In this document: in pieces, positions 43,401 through 54,824 of the stretch
How the letters are laid out: each line of letters begins with the position of its first letter
Position numbering within the stretch: the first letter of the stretch is position 1
DNA from: Eledone cirrhosa
Taxonomy: Eukaryota > Mollusca > Cephalopoda > Octopoda > Eledonidae
NCBI GenBank assembly: GCA_964016885.1
Contig: OZ024740.1
Location: 3,889,336 to 3,953,335 of the forward strand
Length of the DNA: 64,000 bases
Reading direction: 5' to 3'
The notes under the pieces: generated by a model
Told to the model about the DNA's origin: nothing
The model's input: only the letters and a program-made list of their open reading frames with translations
Databases searched by the model: none
Translations under genes and position numbers: made by a program

Positions 43401-44100
43401 ACATCCATGTAACTAGTAAGTATATACTCCCCCCAGGACTGTTAGTGACATCCATGGAACTAGTAAGTATATACTTCCCCCAGGACTGTTAGTGACATCC
43501 ATGTAACTGTTAAGTAAAGACTCCCCCCAGGTTTGTTAGTGACATCCATGTAACTGGTAAGTAAAGACTCCCCCCAGGAATGTTAGTGACAACCATGTAA
43601 CTAGTAAGTAAAGACTCCCCCAGGACTGTTAGTGACATCCATGTAACTAGTATGTAAAGACTCCACCAGGACTGTTAGTGACATCCATGTAACTAGTAAG
43701 TAAAGACTCCCCCCAGTACTGTTGGTGACATCCATGTAACTAGTAAGTAAAGACTCCCCTAGGACTGTTAGTGACATCCATGTAACTAGTAAGTAAAGAC
43801 TCCCCCCAGGACTGTTAGTGACATCCATGTAACTAGTAAGTAAAGACTCCCTCTAGGACTGTTAGTGACATCCATGTAACTAGTAAGTAAAGACTCCCTC
43901 TAGGACTGTTAGTGACATCCATGTAACTAGTAAGTAAAGACTCCCTCTAGGTCTGTTAGTGACATCCATGTAACTAGTAAGTAAAGACTCCCCCAGGACT
44001 GTTAGTGACATCCATGTAACTAGTAAGTAAAGACTCCCCCCAGGTCTGTTAGTGACATCCATGTAACTAGTAAGTAAAGACTCCCTCTAGGACTGTTAGT
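34500..44100. repeat. Satellite block of about 2.7 kb duplicated at offset about 6.6-6.8 kb
   Basis: Monomers from about 34,500 to 37,240 recur at about 41,330-43,830. The offset is 6,825 bp at 34,717/41,542, about 6,732 at 35,698/42,430, 6,637 at 36,478/43,115 and 6,590 at 37,011/43,601. The steps are near multiples of a monomer, so whole monomers have been lost or gained. A third related copy lies between (35,558 matches 38,550; 36,636 and 37,290 match 39,673). The TCCGTGTAAC variant appears only three times, near 36,016, 39,056 and 42,749, and tags these three copies. Confidence 0.75.
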
Positions 44101-47100
44101 GACATCCATGTAACTAGTAAGTAAAGACTCCCTCTAGGTCTGTTAGTGACATCCATGTAACTAGTAAGTAAAGACTCCCCCAGGACTGTTAGTGACATCC
44201 ATGTAACTAGTAAGTAAAGACTCCCCTAGGTCTGTTAGTGACATCAATGTAACTGGTAAGTAAAGAATCCCCCCAGGACTGTTACTGACATCCATGTAAC
44301 TAGTAAGTAAAGACTCCCTCTAGGACTGTTAGTGACATCAATGTAACTAGTAAGTAAAGACTCCCTCTAGGACTGTTAGTGACATCCATGTAACTAGTAA
44401 GTAAAGACTCCCCCCAGGACTGTTAGTGACATCAATGTAACTAGTAAGTAAAGACTCCCTCTAGGTCTGTTAGTGACATCCATGTAACTAGTAAGTAAAG
44501 ACTCCCCCCAGGACTGTTAGTGACATCAATGTAACTAGTAAGTAAAGACTCCCCCCAGGACTGTTAGTGACATCCATGTAATTAGTAAGTAAAGACTCCC
44601 CCCAGGACTGTTAGTGACATCAATGTAACTAGTAAGTAAAGACTCCCTCTAGGTCTGTTAGTGACATCCAAGTAACTAGTAAGTAAAGACTCCCCCCAGG
44701 ACTGTTAGTGACATCAATGTAACTAGTAAGTAAAGACTCCCCCCAGGACTGTTAGTGACATCAATGTAACTAGTAAGTAAAGACTCCCTCTAGGTCTGTT
44801 AGTGACATCCATGTAACTAGTAAGTAAAGACTCCCCCCAGGACTGTTAGTGACATCAATGTAACTAGTAAGTAAAGACTCCCCCCAGGACTGTTAGTGAC
44901 ATCCATGTAATTAGTAAGTAAAGACTCCCCCCAGGACTGTTGGTGACATCCATGTAACTAGTAAGTAAAGACTCCCCCCAGGAATGTTAGTGACATCCAT
45001 GTAACTAGTAAGTAAAGACTCCCCCTAGGACTGTTAGTGACATCCATGTAACTAGTAAGTAAAGACTCCCCCTAGGTCTGTTGGTGACATCCATGTAACT
45101 AGTAAGTAAAGACTCCCCCTAGGACTGTTAGTGACATCCATGTAACTAGTAAGTAAAGACTCCTCTAGGTCTGTTAGTGACATCCATGTAACTAGTAAGT
45201 AAAGACTCCTCTAGGTCTGTTAGTGGCATCCATGTAACTAGTAAGTAAAGACTCCTCTAGGACTGTTAGTGACATCCATGTAACTAGTAAGTAAAGACTC
45301 CTCTAGGACTGTTAGTGACATCCATGTAACTAGTAAGTAAAGACTCCCCCCAGGTCTGTTAGTGACATCCATGTAACTAGTAAGTAAAGACTCCTCTAGG
45401 ACTGTTAGTGACATCCATGGAACTAGTAAGTAAAGACTCCTCTAGGACTGTTAGTGACATCCATGTAACTAGTAAGTAAAGACTCCCCCAGGTCTGTTAG
45501 TGACATCCATGTAACTAGTAAGTAAAGACTCCTCTAGGACTGTTAGTGACATCCATGTAACTAGTAAGTAAAGACTCCCCCCAGGTCTGTTAGTGACATC
45601 CATGTAACTAGTAAGTAAAGACTCCTCTAGGACTGTTAGTGACATCCATGTAACTAGTAAGTAAAGACTCCCCCTAGGACTGTTAGTGACATCCATGTAA
45701 CTAGTAAGTAAAGATTCCATCTAGGTCTGTTAGTGACATCCATGTAACTAGTAAGTAAAGACTCCCCCCAGGACTGTTAGTGACATCCATGTAACTAGTA
45801 AGTAAAGACTCCTCTAGGACTGTTAGTGACATCCATGTAACTAGTAAGTAAAGACTCCCTCTAGGACTGTTAGTGACATCCATGTAACTAGTAAGTAAAG
45901 ACACCACTAGGACTGTTAGTGACATCCATGTAACTAGTAAGTAAAGACTCCCTCTAGGACTGTTAGTGACATCCATGTAACTAGTAAGTAAAGACTCCCC
46001 CCAGGACTGTTAGTGACATCCATGTAACTAGTAAGTAAAGACTCCCTCTAGGACTGTTAGTGACATCCATGTAACTAGTAAGTAAAGACTCCCCCAGGAC
46101 TGTTAGTGACATCCATGTAACTAGTAAGTAAAGACTCCCCCCAGGACTGTTAGTGACATCCATGTAACTAGTAAGTAAAGACTCCCCCCAGGACTGTTAG
46201 TGACATCCATGTAACTAGTAAGTAAAGACTCCCCCCAGGACTGTTAGTGACATCCATGTAACTAGTAAGTAAAGACTCCCCCAGGACTGTTAGTGACATC
46301 CATGTAACTAGTAAGTAAAGACTCCCCCAGGACTGTTAGTGACATCCATGTAACTAGTAAGTAAAGACTCCCTCTAGGACTGTTAGTGACATCCATGTAA
46401 CTAGTAAGTAAAGACTCCCCCAGGACTGTTAGTGACATCCATGTAACTAGTAAGTAAAGACTCCCCCTAGGACTGTTAGTGACATCCATGTAACTAGTAA
46501 GTAAAGACTCCCCCTAGGACTGTTAGTGACATCCATGTAACTGGTAAGTAAAGACTCCCCCAGGTCTGTTAGTTACATCCATGTAAATAGTAATTAAAGA
46601 CTCCCCCCAGGCCTGTTAGTGACATCCATGTAACTGGTAAGTAAAGACTCCCCCCAGGAATGTTAGTGACATCCCTGTAACTGGTAAGTAAAGACTCCCC
46701 CAGGACTGTTAGTGACATCCATGTAACTAGTATGTAAAGACTCCACCAGGACTGTTAGTGACATCCATGTAACTAGTAAGTAAAGACTCCCCCCAGGACT
46801 GTTGGTGACATCCATGTAACTAGTAAGTAAAGACTCCCCCAGGACTGTTAGTGACATCCATGTAACTAGCAAGTAAAGACTCCCCCTAGGACTGTTAGTG
46901 ACCTCCATGTAACTAGTAAGTAAAGACTCCCCCCAGGTCTGTTAGTGACATCCATGTAACTGGTAAGTAAAGACTCCGCCCAGGACTGTTAGTGACATCC
47001 ATGTAACTAGTAAGTAAAGACTCATCCCAGGACTGTTAGTGACATCCATGTAACTAGTAAGTATATACTCCCCCCAGGACTGTTAGTGACATCCATGTAA

Positions 47101-48362
47101 CTAGTAAGTAAAACTCCCCCCAGGACTGTTGGTGACATCCATGTAACTAGTAAGTAAAGACTCCCCTAGGACTGTTAGTGACATCCATGTAACTAGTAAG
47201 TAAAGACTCCCCCCAGGACTGTTAGTGACATCCATGTAACTAGTAAGTAAAGACTCCCTCTAGGACTGTTAGTGACATCCATGTAACTAGTAAGTAAAGA
47301 CTCCCTCTAGGACTGTTAGTGACATCCATGTAACTAGTAAGTAAAGACTCCCTCTAGGTCTGTTAGTGACATCCATGTAACTAGTAAGTAAAGACTCCCC
47401 CAGGACTGTTAGTGACATCCATGTAACTAGTAAGTAAAGACTCCCCCCAGGTCTGTTAGTGACATCCATGTAACTAGTAAGTAAAGACTCCCTCTAGGAC
47501 TGTTAGTGACATCCATGTAACTAGTAAGTAAAGACTCCCTCTAGGTCTGTTAGTGACATCCATGTAACTAGTAAGTAAAGACTCCCCCAGGACTGTTAGT
47601 GACATCCATGTAACTAGTAAGTAAAGGCTCCCCCAGGACTGTTAGTGACATCCATGTAACTAGTAAGTAAAGACTCCCCTAGGTCTGTTAGTGACATCAA
47701 TGTAACTAGTAAGTAAAGAATCCCCCCAGGACTGTTAGTGACATCCATGTAACTAGTAAGTAAAGACTCCCTCTAGGACTGTTAGTGACATCAATGTAAC
47801 TAGTAAGTAAAGACTCCCCCCAGGACTGTTAGTGACATCAATGTAACTAGTAAGTAAAGACTCCCTCTAGGTCTGTTAGTGACATCCATGTAACTAGTAA
47901 GTAAAGACTCCCCCCAGGACTGTTAGTGACATCAATGTAACTAGTAAGTAAAGACTCCCCCCAGGACTGTTAGTGACATCCATGTAATTAGTAAGTAAAG
48001 ACTCCCCCCAGGACTGTTGGTGACATCCATGTAACTAGTAAGTAAAGACTCCCCCCAGGAATGTTAGTGACATCCATGTAACTAGTAAGTAAAGACTCCC
48101 CCTAGGACTGTTAGTGACATCCATGTAACTAGTAAGTAAAGACTCCCCCCAGGACTGTTAGTGACATCCATGTAACTAGTAAGTAAAGACTCCACCCAGG
48201 ACTGTTAGTGACATCCATGTAACTAGTAAGTAAAGACACCACTAGGACTGTTAGTGACATCCATGTAACTAGTAAGTAAAGACTCCCCCCAGGAATGTTA
48301 GTGACATCCATGTAACTAGTAAGTAAAGACTCCCTCTAGGACTGTTAGTGACATCCATGTAA

Positions 48363-51300
48363 CTAGTAAGTAAAGACTCCCCCAGCACTGTTAGTGACAT
48401 CCATGTAACTAGTAAGTAAAGACTCCCCCAGGACTGTTAGTGACATCCATGTAACTAGTAAGTAAATACTCCCCCCAGGACTGTTAGTGACATCCATGTA
48501 ACTAGTAAGTAAAGATTCCCCCAGACCTGTTAGTGACATCCATGTAGCTAGTAAGTAAAGACTCCCCCCATGACTGTTAGTTGCATCCATGTAACTAGTA
48601 AGTAAAGACTCCCCCAGGTCTGTTAGTGACATCCATGTAACAAGTAAGTAAAGACTCCCCCTAGGACTGTTAGTGACATCCATGTAACTAGTAAGTAAAG
48701 ACTCCCCCTAGGACTGTTAGTGACATCCATGTAACTAGTAAGTAAAACTCCCCTAGGACTGTTAGTGACATCCATGTAACTGGTAAGTAAAGACTCCCCC
48801 AGGTCTGTTAGTTACATCCATGTAAATAGTAAGTAAAGACTCCCCCCAGGCCTGTTAGTGACATCCATGTAACTAGTAAGTAAAGACTCCCCCCAGGACT
48901 GTTAGTGACATCCATGTAACTAGTAAGTAAAGACTCCCCCCAGGACTGTTAGTGACATCCATGTAACTAGTAAGTAAAGACTCCCCTAGGACTGTTAGTT
49001 GCATCCATGGAACTAGTAAGTAAAGACTCCCCTAGGACTGTTAGTGACATCCATTTAACTAGTAAGTAAAGAATCCCCCCAGGACTTTTGGTGACATCCA
49101 TGTAACTAGTAAGTAAAGACTCCCTCTAGGACTGTTAGTGACATCCATGTAACTAGTAAGTAAAGACTCCCCCCAGGACTGTTAGTGACATCCATGTAAC
49201 TAGTAAGTAAAGACTCCCTCTAGGACTGTTAGTGACATCCATGTAACTAGTAACTAAAGACTCCCCCAGGAGTGTTAGTGACATCCATGTAACTAGTAAG
49301 TAAAGACTCCCCCCAGGACTGTTAGTGACATCCATGTAACTAGTAAGTAAAGACTCCCCCCAGGACTGTTAGTGACATCCATGTAACTAGTAAGTAAAGA
49401 CTCCCCTAGGACTGTTAGTGACATCCATGTAACTAGTAAGTAAAGACTCCCCTAGGACTGTTAGTGACATCCATGTAACTAGTAAGTAAAGACTCCTCTA
49501 GGACTGTTAGTGACATCCATGTAACTAGTAAGTAAAGACTCCCCCAGGACTGTTAGTGACATCCATGTAACTAGTAAGTAAAGACTCCCCCAGGACTGTT
49601 AGTGACATCCATGTAACTAGTAAGTAAAGACTCCCCCTAGGACTGTTAGTGACATCCATGTAACTAGTAAGTAAACACTCCCCCAGGACTGTTAGTGACA
49701 TCCATGTAACTAGTAAGTAAATACTCCCTCTAGGACTGTTAGTGACATCCATGTAACTAGTAAGTAAAGACTCCCCTAGGTCTGTTAGTGACATCCATGT
49801 AACTAGTAAGTAAAGACTCCCCCTAGGACTGTTAGTGACATCCATGTAACTAGTAAGTAAAGACTCCCCTAGGTCTGTTAGTGACATCCATGTAACTAGT
49901 AAGTAAAGACTCCCCTAGGACTGTTAGTGACATCCATGTAACTAGTAAGTAAAGACTCCCCCCAGGACTGTTAGTAACATCCAAGTAACTAGTAAGTAAA
50001 GACTCCCCCTAGGTCTGTTAGTGACATCCATGTAACTAGTAAGTAAAGACTCCCCCCAGGACTGTTAGTGACATCCATGTAACTAGTAAGTAAAGACTCC
50101 CTCTAGGACTGTTTGTGACATCCATGTAACTAGTAAGTAAAGACTCCCCCCAGGACTGTTAGTGACATCCATGTAACTAGTAAGTAAAGACTCCCCCCAG
50201 GACTGTTAATGACATCCATGTAACTAGTAAGTAAAGACTCCCCTAGGACTGTTAGTGACATCCATGTAACTAGTAAGTAAAGACTCCCCCCAGGACTGTT
50301 AGTGACATCCATGTAACTAGTAAGTAAAGACTCCCCCCAGGACTGTTAGTGACATCCATGTAACTAGTAAGTAAAGACTCCTCTAGGTCTGTTAGTGACA
50401 TCCATGTAACTAGTAAGTAAAGACTCCCCCTAGGACTGTTAGTGACATCCATGTAACTAGTAAGTAAAGACTCCCTCTAAGACTGTTAGTGACATCCATG
50501 TAACTAGTAAGTAAAGACTCCCCCTAGGTCTGTCAGTGACATCCATGTAACTAGTAAGTAAAGACTCCCCTAGGTCTGTTAGTGACATCCATGTAACTAG
50601 TAAGTAAAGACTCCCTCTAGGACTGTTAGTGACATCCATGTAACTAGTAAGTAAAGACTCCCCCAGGACTGTTAGTGACATCCATGTAACTAGTAAGTAA
50701 ATACTCCCCCCAGGACTGTTAGTGACATCCATGTAACTAGTAAGTAAAGATTCCCCCAGGCCTGTTAGTGACATCCATGTAACTAGTAAGTAAAGACTCC
50801 CCCCATGACTGTTAGTTGCATCCATGTAACTAGTAAGTAAAGACTCCCCCAGGTCTGTTAGTGACATCCATGTAACAAGTAAGTAAAGACTCCCCCTAGG
50901 ACTGTTAGTGACATCCATGTAACTAGTAAGTAAAACTCCCCTAGGACTGTTAGTGACATCCATGTAACTGGTAAGTAAAGACTCCCCCAGGTCTGTTAGT
51001 TACATCCATGTAAATAGTAAGTAAAGACTCCCCCCAGGCCTGTTAGTGACATCCATGTAACTAGTAAGTAAAGACTCCCCCCAGGACTGTTAGTGACATC
51101 CATGTAACTAGTAAGTAAAGACTCCCCCCAGGACTGTTAGTGACATCCATGTAACTAGTAAGTAAAGACTCCCCTAGGACTGTTAGTTGCATCCATGGAA
51201 CTAGTAAGTAAAGACTCCCCTAGGACTGTTAGTGACATCCATTTAACTAGTAAGTAAAGAATCCCCCCAGGACTGTTGGTGACATCCATGTAACTAGTAA

Positions 51301-53662
51301 GTAAAGACTCCCTCTAGGACTGTTAGTGACATCCATGTAACTAGTAAGTAAAGACTCCCCCCAGGACTGTTAGTGACATCCATGTAACTAGTAAGTAAAG
51401 ACTCCCTCTAGGACTGTTAGTGACATCCATGTAACTAGTAACTAAAGACTCCCCCAGGAGTGTTAGTGACATCCATGTAACTAGTAAGTAAAGACTCCCC
51501 CCAGGACTGTTAGTGACATCCATGTAACTAGTAAGTAAAGACTCCCCCCAGGACTGTTAGTGACATCCATGTAACTAGTAAGTAAAGACTCCCCTAGGAC
51601 TGTTAGTGACATCCATGTAACTAGTAAGTAAAGACTCCCCTAGGACTGTTAGTGACATCCATGTAACTAGTAAGTAAAGACTCCTCTAGGACTGTTAGTG
51701 ACATCCATGTAACTAGTAAGTAAAGACTCCCCTAGGACTGTTAGTGACATCCATGTAACTAGTAAGTAAAGACTCCCTCTAGCACTGTTAGTGACATCCA
51801 TGTAACTAGTATGTAAATACTCCCCTAGGTCTGTTAGTGACATCCATGTAACTAGTAAGTAAAGACTCCCCCAGGACTGTTAGTGACATCCATGTAACTA
51901 GTAAGTAAAGACTCCCCCAGGACTGTTAGTGACATCCATGTAACTAGTAAGTAAAGACTCCCCCTAGGACTGTTAGTGACATCCATGTAACTAGTAAGTA
52001 AAGACTCCCCCAGGACTGTTAGTGACATCCATGTAACTAGTAAGTAAAGACTCCCTCTAGGACTGTTAGTGACATCCATGTAACTAGTAAGTAAAGACTC
52101 CCCTAGGTCTGTTAGTGACATCCATGTAACTAGTAAGTAAAGACTCCCCCTAGGACTGTTAGTGACATCCATGTAACTAGTAAGTAAAGACTCCCCCCAG
52201 GACTGTTAGTGACATCCATGTAACTAGTAAGTAAAGACTCCCCCCAGGACTGTTAGTGACATCCATGTAACTAGTAAGTAAAGACTCCCCTAGGACTGTT
52301 AGTGACATCCATGTAACTAGTAAGTAAAGACTCCCCTAGGACTGTTAGTGACATCCATGTAACTAGTAAGTAAAGACTCCTCTAGGACTGTTAGTGACAT
52401 CCATGTAACTAGTAAGTAAAGACTCCCCTAGGACTGTTAGTGACATCCATGTAACTAGTAAGTAAAGACTCCCTCTAGCACTGTTAGTGACATCCATGTA
52501 ACTAGTATGTAAATACTCCCCTAGGTCTGTTAGTGACATCCATGTAACTAGTAAGTAAAGACTCCCCCAGGACTGTTAGTGACATCCATGTAACTAGTAA
52601 GTAAAGACTCCCCCAGGACTGTTAGTGACATCCATGTAACTAGTAAGTAAAGACTCCCCCTAGGACTGTTAGTGACATCCATGTAACTAGTAAGTAAAGA
52701 CTCCCCCAGGACTGTTAGTGACATCCATGTAACTAGTAAGTAAAGACTCCCTCTAGGACTGTTAGTGACATCCATGTAACTAGTAAGTAAAGACTCCCCT
52801 AGGTCTGTTAGTGACATCCATGTAACTAGTAAGTAAAGACTCCCCCTAGGACTGTTAGTGACATCCATGTAACTAGTAAGTAAAGACTCCCCTAGGTCTG
52901 TTAGTGACATCCATGTAACTAGTAAGTAAAGACTCCCCTAGGACTGTTAGTGACATCCATGTAACTAGTAAGTAAAGACTCCCCCCAGGACTGTTAGTAA
53001 CATCCATGTAACTAGTAAGTAAAGACTCCCCCTAGGTCTGTTAGTGACATCCATGTAACTAGTAAGTAAAGACTCCCCCCAGGACTGTTAGTGACATCCA
53101 TGTAACTAGTAAGTAAAGACTCCCTCTAGGACTGTTTGTGACATCCATGTAACTAGTAAGTAAAGACTCCCCCCAGGACTGTTAGTGACATCCATGTAAC
53201 TAGTAAGTAAAGACTCCCCCCAGGACTGTTAGTGACATCCATGTAACTAGTAAGTAAAGACTCCCCTAGGACTGTTAGTGACATCCATGTAACTAGTAAG
53301 TAAAGACTCCCCCCAGGACTGTTAGTGACATCCATGTAACTAGTAAGTAAAGACTCCCCCCAGGACTGTTAGTGACATCCATGTAACTAGTAAGTAAAGA
53401 CTCCTCTAGGTCTGTTAGTGACATCCATGTAACTAGTAAGTAAAGACTCCCCCTAGGACTGTTAGTGACATCCATGTAACTAGTAAGTAAAGACTCCCTC
53501 TAAGACTGTTAGTGACATCCATGTAACTAGTAAGTAAAGACTCCCACTAGGTCTGTCAGTAACATCCATGTAACTAGTAAGTAAAGACTCCCCTAGGTCT
53601 GTTAGTGACATCCATGTAACTAGTAAGTAAAGACTCCCCCCAGGACTGTTAGTGACATCCAT
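48363..53662. repeat. Nested duplications at the right end of the satellite
   Basis: Three overlapping offsets are visible. Block 48,363-49,500 recurs at about 50,590-51,700 (offset 2,235 bp at the CCATGACTGTTAGTTGC monomer 48,571/50,806, then 2,188 bp at the TTAGTTGCATCCATGG monomer 48,991/51,179, a one-monomer difference). Block 49,500-50,560 recurs at about 52,520-53,580 (offset 3,023 bp; TAAGACTG at 50,478 and 53,501; CTGTCAGT close behind in both). Block 51,500-52,170 recurs at about 52,200-52,900 (offset 696 bp; TAGCACTG at 51,780 and 52,476). Confidence 0.82.
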
Positions 53663-54632
53663 GTAACTAGTAAGTAAAGACTCCTTCTAGGACTGTTAGT
53701 GACATCCATGTAACTAGTAAGTAAAGACTCCCTCTAGGTCTGTTAGTGACATCCATGTAACTAGTCAGTAAAGACTCCCTCTAGGACTGTTAGTGACATC
53801 CATGTAACTAGTAAGTAAAGACTCCCTCTAAGACTGTTAGTGACATCCATGTAACTAGTAAGTAAAGACTCCCTCTAGGTCTGTTAGTGACATCCATGTA
53901 ACTAGTAAGTAAAGACTCCCTCTAGGACTGTTAGTGACATCCATGTAACTAGTAAGTAAAGACTCCCTCTAGGACTGTTAGTGACATCCATGTAACTAGT
54001 AAGTAAAGACTCCCCCAGGACTGTTAGTGACATCCATGTAACTAGTAAGTATTGACTCCCCCAGGACTGTTAGTGACATCCATGTAACTAGTAAGTATAG
54101 ACTCCCCCAGGACTGTTAGTGACATCCATGTAACTAGTAAGTAAAGACTCCCCCAGGACTGTTAGTGACATCCATGTAACTAGTAAGTAAAGACTCCCCC
54201 AGGACTGTTAGTGACATCCATGTAACTAGTCATTAAAGACTCCCCCTAGGACTGTTAGTGACATCCATATAACTAGTAAGTAAAGACTCCCTCTAGGTCT
54301 GTTAGTGACATCCATGTAACTAGTAAGTAAAGACTCCCTCTAGGACTGTTAGTGACATCCATGTAACTAGTAAGTAAAGACTCCCCCTAGGACTGTTAGT
54401 GACATCCATGTAACTAGTAAGTAAAGACTCCCCCAGGACTGTTAGTGACATCCATGTAACTAGTAAGTAAAGACTCCCTCTAGGACTGTTTAAAATTTAA
54501 AGAGAAGCAAGTGAGATAATTTCAATAAAACAACACTGGTTTGGAATGGAGGATACGTATGGAGGGTGTTAGTTGCATAAAGAAGTGCCAAGTGCTTAAA
54601 ATGGTTGAAATATATGAGTATATATATGGTAT

Positions 54633-54760
54633 ATAATAATAATGAAACTATTGTGTACAGTGCTCAAGTGCACTACAACTCATCAAAGGTGCATGTATAG
54701 TACATAGAATAATGTACAAATGTCAGGGAAGTGAATAGTGTATGAGTATGAATCATGACA
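54633..54760 (+). repeat. Dispersed repeat family, copy 1
   Basis: This stretch shares long matches with 63,893-64,000 in the same orientation: AATGAAAC/TTATTGT, AGTGCTCA, GTGCACTACAA, CGTCAAAGG or CATCAAAGG, AAATGTCAGGGAAG and GAATAGTGTATGAGT. Copy 1 has an extra segment around 54,690-54,703 missing from copy 2. The nature of the family is not recognised. The bases between the satellite end (54,491) and 54,632 probably belong to the same unit, but no second copy of them lies in the window. Confidence 0.75.
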
Positions 54761-54824
54761 CACACACATACACATGTGTGAATGGACGAGGAATATCAGG
54801 TGTAGTATTGGCAAATTTCAGGAA

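Larger units (their letters stand above)
1..54490. repeat. Satellite array of 46/47-bp monomers, about 1,170 copies
   Basis: Head-to-tail copies fill the window from base 1 to the abrupt end at 54,490. Going along the plus strand, each monomer has TGACATCC, then ATGTAACTAGTAAG, then TAAAGACTCC, a variable C/T tract closing with AGG, then ACTGTTAG. The length is 47 bp when the tract is CCTCT or CCCCC-like and 46 bp when one base shorter. Rare 48-bp forms carry GTAAAGTAAAG (for example near 1,190 and 8,036) and a 45-bp form lies near 5,765. Three positions vary most: the C/T tract, the bases after AGG (ACTG, TCTG, AATG, ATTG, CCTG) and TTAGTG versus TTGGTG or TTACTG. An ACTAGT hexamer occurs in nearly every copy. 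The left end lies outside the window. I do not recognise the family and infer no function; centromeric, subtelomeric or plain heterochromatic satellite are all possible. Confidence 0.98.

Noticed and set aside
157..53662. Dozens of minus-strand open frames of 60-168 codons with SYMDVTN and SLYLLVTWM repeats
   Set aside because: All are built from the same 46/47-bp monomer read in two of three frames and end at the same VFTY-stop in the third frame. They show no codon-level conservation, start context or splice structure beyond the DNA repeat itself.
1..54490. CRISPR-like array
   Set aside because: There are no unique spacers. The whole unit, including the variable tract, is repeated, and the setting is eukaryotic with no cas genes.
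1..54490. G-quadruplex array on the minus strand
   Set aside because: There is one G run per monomer, with about 40 nt between runs, too far apart for a normal intramolecular quadruplex.
1..54490. Telomeric or CENP-B-box-bearing centromeric satellite
   Set aside because: No TTAGGG-type repeats occur and there is no CENP-B-box-like motif. The location cannot be decided from sequence.
54565..54580. Shared GTTAGTTGCAT between the right flank and a few satellite variants (48,575; 50,811)
   Set aside because: It is an 11-base match with no extension on either side. It looks like coincidence and is not evidence that the flank seeded the array.
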